DNA of 64,000 bases, from the NCBI GenBank assembly GCA_032622095.1, contig CP136068.1, positions 62,520,025 to 62,584,024 of the forward strand, in the 5' to 3' direction. The translations under genes and the position numbers were made by a program. Below the pieces are notes generated by a model. The model searched no databases. It had not been told where the DNA came from and was given only the letters and a program-made list of their open reading frames with translations. This stretch comes from Siphonodentalium dalli. Taxonomy: Eukaryota; Mollusca; Scaphopoda; Gadilida; Siphonodentaliidae. Below are positions 54,125 to 62,763 of this stretch, one piece after another. Position 1 is the stretch's first letter. Each line of letters begins with the position of its first letter.

Positions 54125-54155
54125 CTCTTGTGAGTTCCCGATGTCCACTCTTATA
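54125..54155. other. A-to-B recombination junction
   Basis: A GTGAGTTCCC unit that elsewhere continues CATTGTCC (for example near 39.27 kb) here reads CGATGTCC and continues with B-type units, TTCCTCCATG and CCACCCTTAT. The out-of-pattern centre marks a breakpoint between non-equivalent units. Confidence 0.8.
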
Positions 54156-56100
54156 TGAGTTCCTCCATGTCCACCCTTATATGAGTTCCTCCCTGTCCAA
54201 TTTTATATGAGTTGCTGCCTGCCACTCTTATATGAGTTCATCCATGTCCACTCTTATATGAGTTGATGTCTGTCCACTCTTTTATGAGTTCCTCCCTGTC
54301 CACTCTTATGAGTTGCTGACTGTCCACTCTTATATGAGTTCCTCCTTGTCCACTATTATATGAGTTGCTGCCTGCCACTATTATATGAGTTCATCCATGT
54401 CCACTCTTATATGAGTTGCTGTCTGTACACTCTTATATGAGTTCATCCCTGTCAACTCTTATGAGTTGCTGACTGTCCACTCTTATATCAGTTCCTGCCT
54501 GTCCACTCTTATATGAGTTCCTCCCTGTCCACTCTTATATGAGTTGCTGCCTGCCACTCTTATATCAGTTCCTCCCTGTCCACTCTTATATGAGTTCATG
54601 CCTGTCCACTCTTATATGAATTCCTCCTTGTCCACTCTTATATGAGTTCCTCCCTGTCCACTCTTATATGAGTTCCCTCATTGTCCACTCTTTTTGAGTT
54701 GCTGCCTGTCCACTATTATATGAGTTCCAGTCTGTCCACTCTTATATGAGTTCCTCATTTTCCACTCTTATATGAGTTCCTCCCAGTCCACTCTTGTATG
54801 AGTTGCTGCCTGTCCACTATTATATGAGTCCCAGCCTGTCCACTCTTATATGAATTCCTGCATGTCCACTCTTATATGAGTTCTTCCCTGTCCACTCTTA
54901 TATGAGTTCCTCCCTGTCCACTCTTATATGAGTTCCTCCCTGTCCACTCTTATATGAGTTCCTCCCTGTCCACTCTTATGAGTTCCTCCCTGTCCACTCT
55001 AATATGAGTTCCTCCCTGTCCATCTTATATGAGTTCCTCCCTGTCCACTCTAATATGAGTTCCTCCCTGTCCACTCTAATATGAGTTCCTGCATGTCCAC
55101 TCGCATATGAGTTCCTCCCTGTTCACTCTCGTATGAGTTTCTGCATGTTCACTCTTATATGAGTTCCTCTCTGTCCACTCTTATATGAGTTCCTCCCTGT
55201 CCAGTCTTATATGAGTTCCTCCCTGTCCACTCTTATATGAGTTCCTGCGTGTGCACTCTTATATGAGTTCCTGCGTGTCCACTCTTATATGAGTTGCTCC
55301 CTGTCCACTCTTATATGAGTTGCTCCCTGTCTACTCTTTTATGAGTTGCTCCCTGTCCACTCTTTTATGAGTTGCTCCCTGTCCACTCTTTTATGAGTTG
55401 CTCCCTGTCCACTCTTATATGAGTTGCTCACTGTCCACTCTTATATGAGTTCCTGCCTGTCCACTCTTATATGAGTTCCTCCCTGTCCACTAGTATATGA
55501 GTTGCTGCCTGCCACTAGTATATGAGTTCATCCATGTCCACTCTTATATGAGTTGCTGTCTGTCCACTCTTATATGAGTTCCTCCCTGTCCACTCATATA
55601 TGAGTTGCTGCATGTCCACTCTTATATGAATTCATCCTTGTCCACTCTTATATTAGTTCCTCCCTGTCCACTCTTATATGAGTTCCTCACAGTCCACTCT
55701 TATATGAGTCCCTCATTGTCCACTCTTATATGAGTTGCTGCCTGTCCACTCGTATATGAGTTCCTCCCTGTCCACTCTTGTGAGTTCCTCATTGTCCACT
55801 CGTATATGAGTTGCTGCCTGTCCACTATTATATGAGTTCCAGTCTGTCCACTATTATATGAGTTCCTGCCAGTCCACTCTTATATGAGTTCCTCCATGTC
55901 CACTCTTATGTGAGTTCCTGCCTGTCCATTCTTATATGAGTTCATCCCTGTCCACTTTATATGAGTTGCTCCCTGTCCACTCTTATATGAGTTCCTGCCT
56001 GTCCACTCTTATATGAGTTCATCCCTGTCCACTTTATATGAGTTGCTCCCTGTCCACTCTTATATGAGTTTCTCCATGTCCACTCTCATATGAGTTCCTC

Positions 56101-57687
56101 CCTGACCACTCTTATATGAGTTCCTGCCTGTCCACTCTTATATGAGTTCTCCCTGTCTACTTTTATGAGTTCCTCCTTGTCCACTCTTATATGAGTTTCC
56201 CTTGTCCACTCTTATATGAGTTGCTCCATGTCCACTCTTATATGAGTTCCTCCATGTCCACCCTTATATGAGTTCCTCCCTGTCCAATCTTATATGAGTT
56301 GCTGCCTGCCACTCTTATATGAGTTCATCCATGTCCACTCTTATATGAGTTCCTCCCTGTCCACTCTTATATGAGTTGCTGCCTGCCACTAGTATATGAG
56401 TTCATCCATGTCCACTCTTATATGAGTTGCTGTCTGTCCACTCTTATATGAGTTCGTCCCTGTCCACTCTTATATGAGTTGGACCTGTATACTCTTATAT
56501 GAGTTCCTCCCTGTCCACTCTTATATGAGTTGCTGACTGTCCACTCTTATATGAGTTGCTGACTGTGCACTCTTATATGAATTCATCCTTGTCCACTCTT
56601 ATATGAGTTCCTCCCTGTCTACTCTTATATGACATCCTGCCTGTCCACTCTTATATGAATTCCTCCTTGTCGACTCTTATATGAGTTCATCCCTGTCCAC
56701 TCTTATATGAGTTCCTCACAGTCCACTCTTATATGAGATCCTCATTGTCCACTCTTATATGGGGCCCTCATTGTCAACTCTTATATGAGTTGCTGCCTGT
56801 CCAATCGTATATGAGTTTCCCCCTGTCCACTCTTTTGAGTTCCCCATTGTCCACTCGTATATGAGTTGCTGCCTGTCCACTATTATATGAGTTCCAGTCT
56901 GTCCACTCTTATATGAGTTCCTCATTTTCCACTCTTATATGAGTTCCTCATTTTCCACTCTTATATGAGTTCCTCCCAGTCCACTCTTATATGAGTTGCT
57001 GCCAGTCCACTATTATATGAGTCCCAGCCTGTCCACTCTAGTGTGAATTCCTGCATGTCCACTCTTATATGAGTTCTTCCCTGTCCACTCTTATATGAGT
57101 TCCTCCCTGTCCACTCTTATATGAGTTCCTCCCTGTCCACTCTTATATGAGTTCCTGCCTGTCCACTCTTATATGAGTTGCTGCCTGTCCACTCTTATAT
57201 AAGTTCCTCCCTGTCCACTCTTATATTAGTTCCTCCCTGCCCACTCTTATATTAGTTCCTCCCTGTCCACTCATATATTAGTTTCTCCCTGTCCTCTCTT
57301 ATATGAGATCCTCCCTGTCCACTCTTATATATATATCTTTATTTCCTCCAATTCAGTTCCTCCCTGTCCACTCTTATGAGCTGCTGACTGTCCACTCTTA
57401 TATGAGTTCCTCCTTGTCCACTCTTATATGAGTTGCTGCCTGCCACTATTATATGAGTTCATCCATGTCCACTCTTATATGAGTTTCTGTCTGTACACTC
57501 TTATATGAGTTCCTCCCTGTCCATTCTTATATGAGTTGCTGAGTGTCCACTCTTATATCAGTTCCTGCCTGTCCAATCTTATATGAGTTGCTGCCTGCCA
57601 CTATTATATGAGTTCATCCATGTCCACTCTTATATGAGATGCTGTCTGTCCACTCTTATATGAGTTCCTCCCTGTCCACTCTTATAT
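56101..57687. repeat. Family A block before the hybrid duplication
   Basis: Array only. Units run through TTCTCCCTG, TTGCTCCATG and TTCATCCATG to the type 1 GTTGGACC at 56476, then TTGCTGACTGTGC, GAATTCATCC, GACATCC, the GTCGAC unit, a GGGGCCC unit (about 56.76 kb), CTCATTTTCC, CCCAGCC and TTCTTCCC. These lead to the GAGATCC unit and the AT-rich interruption. The unusual GTGC, GGGGCCC and GAGCTGCTG (57.38 kb) variants are restricted to the last 10 kb, where they define a young subfamily. Confidence 0.83.
57326..57356. repeat. AT-rich interruption unit, copy 7
   Basis: TA run with CTTTATTTCC. The next unit after re-entry carries GAGCTGCTG, a variant shared with copies 8 and 9 only. Confidence 0.9.
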
Positions 57688-58902
57688 GAGTTGGACCTGT
57701 ATACTCTTATATGAGTTCCTCCCTGTCCACTCTTATATGAGTTGCTGACTGTCCACTCTTATATGAGTTGCTGACTGTGCACTCTTATATGAATTCATCC
57801 TTGTCCACTCTTATATGAGTTCCTCCCCTGTCTACTCTTATATGACATCCTGCCTGTCCACTCTTATATGAATTCCTCCTTGTCGACTCTTATATGAGTT
57901 CATCCCTGTCCACTCTTATATGAGTTCCTCACAGTCCACTCTTATATGAGATCCTCATTGTCCACTCTTATATGGGGCCCTCATTGTCAACTCTTATATG
58001 AGTTGCTGCCTGTCCAATCGTATATGAGTTTCCCCCTGTCCACTCTTTTGAGTTCCCCATTGTCCACTCGTATATGAGTTGCTGCCTGTCCACTATTATA
58101 TGAGTTCCAGTCTGTCCACTCTTATATGAGTTCCTCATTTTTCCACTCTTATATGAGTTCCTCATTTTCCACTCTTATATGAGTTCCTCCCAGTCCACTC
58201 TTATATGAGTTGCTGCCAGTCCACTATTATATGAGTCCCAGCCTGTCCACTCTTGTGTGAATTCCTGCATGTCCACTCTTATATGAGTTCTTCCCTGTCC
58301 ACTCTTATATGAGTTCCTCCCTGTCCACTCTTATATGAGTTCCTCCCTGTCCACTCTTATATGAGTTCCCTGCCTGTCCACTCTTATATGAGTTGCTGCC
58401 TGTCCACTCTTATATAAGTTCCTCCCTGTCCACTCTTATATTAGTTCCTCCCTGCCCACTCTTATATTAGTTCCTCCCTGTCCACTCATATATTAGTTTC
58501 TCCCTGTCCTCTCTTATATGAGATCCTCCCTGTCCACTCTTATATATATATCTTTATTTCCTCCAATTCAGTTCCTCCCTGTCCACTCTTATGAGCTGCT
58601 GACTGTCCACTCTTATATGAGTTCCTCCTTGTCCACTCTTATATGAGTTGCTGCCTGCCACTATTATATGAGTTCATCCATGTCCACTCTTATATGAGTT
58701 TCTGTCTGTACACTCTTATATGAGTTCCTCCCTGTCCATTCTTATATGAGTTGCTGAGTGTCCACTCTTATATCAGTTCCTGCCTGTCCAATCTTATATG
58801 AGTTGCTGCCTGCCACTATTATATGAGTTCATCCATGTCCACTCTTATATGAGATGCTGTCTGTCCACTCTTATATGAGTTCCTCCCTGTCCACTCTTAT
58901 AT
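57688..58902. repeat. 1215-bp tandem duplication bounded by a hybrid GTTGGACC unit
   Basis: GAGTTGGACC units lie at 56476, 57688 and 58903, spacings 1212 and 1215. The middle one is recombinant: its left flank is type 2 (GAGATGCTGTCTG, TTCCTCCC) while its right flank is type 1 (TTGCTGACTG, then TTGCTGACTGTGC). This is what one unequal crossover between type 1 and type 2 units would give. The normal type 1 to type 2 spacing is 1212 (38907/40119, 61552/62764). The three extra bases here are all homopolymer insertions: C near 57826, T near 58141 and C near 58368. Confidence 0.92.
58541..58571. repeat. AT-rich interruption unit, copy 8
   Basis: Duplicate of copy 7 carried by the 1.2-kb tandem duplication (offset 1215), again followed by GAGCTGCTG. 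Confidence 0.9.
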
Positions 58903-59784
58903 GAGTTGGACCTGTATACTCTTATATGAGTTCCTCCCTGTCCACTCTTATATGAGTTCCTGCATGTCCACTCTTATATGAGTCCCAGCCTGTCCACTCT
59001 TATATGAATTCCTGCATGTCCACTCTTATATGAGTTCTTCCCTGTCCACTCTTATATGAGTTCCTCCCTGTCAACTCTTATGAGTTCCTCCCTGTACACT
59101 GTTATATGAGTTCCTGCCTGTCCACTCTTATATGAGTTGCTGCCTGTCCACTCTTAAATGAGTTCCTCCCTGTCCACTCTTATATGAGTTCCTCCCTCTC
59201 CACTCTTATATTAGTTCCTCCCTGTCCACTCTTATATTAGTTCCTCCCTGTACACTCATATATTAATTCCACCCTGTCCTCTCTTATATGAGTTCCTCCC
59301 TGTCCACTCTTATATGAGTTGCTGCCTGTCCACTCGTATATGAGTTTCAGCCTGTCCACTCTTGTGAGTTCCTCCATGTCCACTCTTATGAGTTCCTCCC
59401 TGTCCACTCTTATATGAGTTCCTGTCTGTCCACTCTTATGAGTTCCAGCCTGTCCACTCTTATGAGTTCCAGGCTGTCCACTCTTATATGAGTTCCTCCC
59501 TGTCCACTCTTATATTAGTTCCTCCCTGTCCACTCTTATATTAGTTCCTCCCTGTCCACTCTTATATTAGTTCCTCCATGTACACTCATATATTAGTTCC
59601 TCCCTGTCCCCTCTTATGAGTTCCTCCCTGTCCACTATTATATGAGTTGCTGCCTGTCCACTCGTATATGAGTTCCAGCCTGTCCACTCGTATATGAGTT
59701 CCAGCCTGTCCACTCTTATATGAGTTCCTGCCTGTCCACTCTTATATGAGTTCCTGCCTGTCCACTCTTATATGAGTTGCTGCC
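58903..59784. repeat. Family A block after the hybrid duplication
   Basis: Continues from a type 2 GTTGGACC unit at 58903 through TTCCTGCATG, CCCAGCC, CAACTC, a TTAAATGAG joint, GTTTCAGCC, CCAGGC, and a short TTAG run (about 59.51-59.61 kb, four units including the cap). It then switches to B-type order near 59.78 kb, after two CTGCC units. The TTAG run is six units in the equivalent places near 43.49 and 46.54 kb. Confidence 0.82.
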
Positions 59785-62763
59785 TGTCCACTATTATATG
59801 AGTTCCAGTCTGTCCACTCTTATATGAGTTCCTCATTTTCCACTCTTATATGAGTTCCTCCCAGTCCACTCTTGTATGAGTTGCTGCCTGTCCACTATTA
59901 TATGAGTCCCAGCCTGTCCACTCTTATATGAATTCTGCATGTCCACTCTTATATGAGTTCTTCCCTGTCCACTCTTATATGAGTTCCTCCCTGTCCACTC
60001 TTATATGAGTTCCTCCCTGTCCACTCTTATATGAGTTCCTCCCTGTCCACTCTTATGAGTTCCTCCCTGTCCACTCTAATATGAGTTCCTCCCTGTCCAT
60101 CTTATATGAGTTCCTCCCTGTCCACTCTAATATGAGTTCCTCCCTGTCCACTCTAATATGAGTTCCTGCATGTCCACTCGCATATGAGTTCCTCCCTGTT
60201 CACTCTCGTATGAGTTCCTGCATGTTCACTCTTATATGAGTTCCTCTCTGTCCACTCTTATATGAGTTCCTCCCTGTCCACTCTTATATGAGTTCCTCCC
60301 TGTCCACTCTATATGAGTTCCTGCGTGTGCACTCTTATATGAGTTCCTGCGTGTCCACTCTTATATGAGTTGCTCCCTGTCCACTCTTATATGAGTTGCT
60401 CCCTGTCCACTCTTTTATGAGTTGCTCCCTGTCCACTCTTTTATGAGTTGCTCCCTTTCCCCTCTTTTATGAGTTGCTCCCTGTCCACTCTTATATGAGT
60501 TGCTCACTGTCCACTCTTATATGAGATCCTGCCTGTCCACTCTTATATGAGTTCCTCCCTGTCCACTAGTATATGAGTTGCTGCCTGCCACTAGTATATG
60601 AGTTCATCCATGTCCACTCTTATATGAGTTGCTGTCTGTCCACTCTTATATGAGTTCCTCCCTGTCCACTCTTATATGAGTTGCTGCATGTCCACTCTTA
60701 TATGAATTCATCCTTGTCCACTCTTATATTAGTTCCTCCCTGTCCACTCTTATATGAGTTCCTCACAGTCCACTCTTATATGAGTCCCTCATTGTCCACT
60801 CTTATATGAGTTGCTGCCTGTCCACTCGTATATGAGTTCCTCCCTGTCCACTCTTGTGAGTTCCTCATTGTCCACTCGTATATGAGTTGCTGCCTGTCCA
60901 CTATTATATGAGTTCCAGTCTGTCCACTCTTATATGAGTTCCTGCCTGTCCACTCTTATATTAGTTCCTCCATGTCCACTCTTATATGAGTTCCTGCCTG
61001 TCCATTCTTATATGAGTTCATCTCTGTCCACTTTATATGAGTTGCTCCCTGTCCACTCTTATATGAGTTCCTGCCTGTCCACTCTTATATGAGTTCATCC
61101 CTGTCCACTTTATATGAGTTGCTCCCTGTCCACTCTTATATGAGTTTCTCCATGTCCACTCTCATATGAGTTCCTCCCTGACCACTCTTATATGAGTTCC
61201 TGCCTGTCCACTCTTATATGAGTTCTCCCTGTCTACTTTTATGAGTTCATCCTTGTCCACTCTTATATGAGTTTCCCCTGTCCACTCTTATATGAGTTGC
61301 TCCATGTCCACTCTTATATGAGTTCCTCCATGTCCACCCTTATATGAGTTCCTCCCTGTCCAATCTTATATGAGTTGCTGCCTGCCACTCTTATATGAGT
61401 TCATCCATGTCCACTCTTATATGAGTTCCTCCCTGTCCACTCTTATATGAGTTGCTGCCTGCCACTAGTATATGAGTTCATCCATGTCCACTCTTATATG
61501 AGTTGCTGTCTGTCCACACTTATATGAGTTCGTCCCTGTCCACTCTTATATGAGTTGGACCTGTATACTCTTATATGAGTTCCTCCCTGTCCACTCTTAT
61601 ATGAGTTGCTGACTGTCCACTCTTATATGAGTTGCTGACTGTGCACTCTTATATGAATTCATCCTTGTCCACTCTTATATGAGTTCCTCCCTGTCTACTC
61701 TTATATGACATCCTGCCTGTCCACTCTTATATGAATTCCTCCTTGTCGACTCTTATATGAGTTCATCCCTGTCCACTCTTATATGAGTTCCTCACAGTCC
61801 ACTCTTATATGAGTTCCTCATTGTCCACTCTTATATGGGGCCCTCATTGTCAACTCTTATATGAGTTGCTGCCTGTCCAATCGTATATGAGTTTCCCCCT
61901 GTCCACTCTTGTGAGTTCCCCGTTGTCCACTCGTATATGAGTTGCTGCCTGTCCACTATTATATGAGTTCCAGTCTGTCCATTCTTATATGAGTTCCTCA
62001 TTTTCCACTCTTATATGAGTTCCTCATTTTCCACTCTTATATGAGTTCCTCCCAGTCCACTCTTATATGAGTTGCTGCCTGTCCACTATTATATGAGTCC
62101 CAGCCTGTCCACTCTTGTGTGAATTCCTGCATGTCCACTCTTATATGAGTTCTTCCCTGTCCACTCTTATATGAGTTCCTCCCTGTCCACTCTTATATGA
62201 GTTCCTCCCTGTCCACTCTTATATGAGTTCCTGCCTGTCCACTCTTATATGAGTTGCTGCCTGTCCACTCTTATATAAGTTCCTCCCTGTCCACTCTTAT
62301 ATTAGTTCCTCCCTGCCCACTCTTATATTAGTCCCTCCCTGTCCACTCATATATTAGTTTCTCCCTGTCCTCTCTTATATGAGATCCTCCCTGTCCACTC
62401 TCATATATATATCTTTATTTCCTCCAATTCAGTTCCTCCCTGTCCACTCTTATGAGCTGCTGACTGTCCACTCTTATATGAGTTCCTCCTTGTCCACTCT
62501 TATATGAGTTGCTGCCTGCCACTATTATATGAGTTCATCCATGTCCACTCTTATATGAGTTTCTGTCTGTACACTCTTATATGAGTTCCTCCCTGTCCAT
62601 TCTTATATGAGTTGCTGAGTGTCCACTCTTATATCAGTTCCTGCCTGTCCAATCTTATATGAGTTGCTGCCTGCCACTATTATATGAGTTCATCCATGTC
62701 CACTCTTATATGAGATGCTGTCTGTCCACTCTTATATGAGTTCGTCCCTGTCCACTCTTATAT
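59785..62763. repeat. Copy of 54.7-57.7 kb at offset about 5076 bp
   Basis: This segment repeats 54.7-57.69 kb through the B part (CTCATTTTCC, CTTGTATGAG, CTCTAATATG, TTCCTGCGTG, TTTTATGAG) and the A part (GTTGGACC 56476/61552; interruption 57326/62402; type 2 unit 57688/62764; all offset 5076). Near its left end the offset is 5078, and two small deletions in this copy explain the difference: GAATTCTGCATG lacks a C (about 59.93 kb), and CTCTATATGAG lacks a T (about 60.31 kb). The B-to-A switch lies near 61.3 kb in this copy. Confidence 0.88.
62402..62432. repeat. AT-rich interruption unit, copy 9
   Basis: Differs from copy 7 in its first bases (CTCTCATATATATATC) and is followed by the same GAGCTGCTG variant. 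It lies 3861 bp after copy 8 and 5076 bp after copy 7. Confidence 0.9.

Larger units (their letters stand above)
51401..56100. repeat. Family B higher-order repeat, offset about 2.35 kb, with an A islet
   Basis: Copies share GAGTTGATG at 51912/54260 (offset 2348) and the CTCTAATATGAG unit at 52651/54998 (2347). They carry the same TTTTATGAGTTGCTCCC run (about 52.98-53.05 and 55.33-55.40 kb), GAATTCATCCTTG and CTCATTGTCC units. Copy 1 is followed by a short family A islet (about 53.65-54.14 kb) holding GAGTTGGACC at 53771, GACATCC and the GTCGAC unit. The islet breaks off at GTTCCCGATGTCC, where copy 2 begins. Confidence 0.87.
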
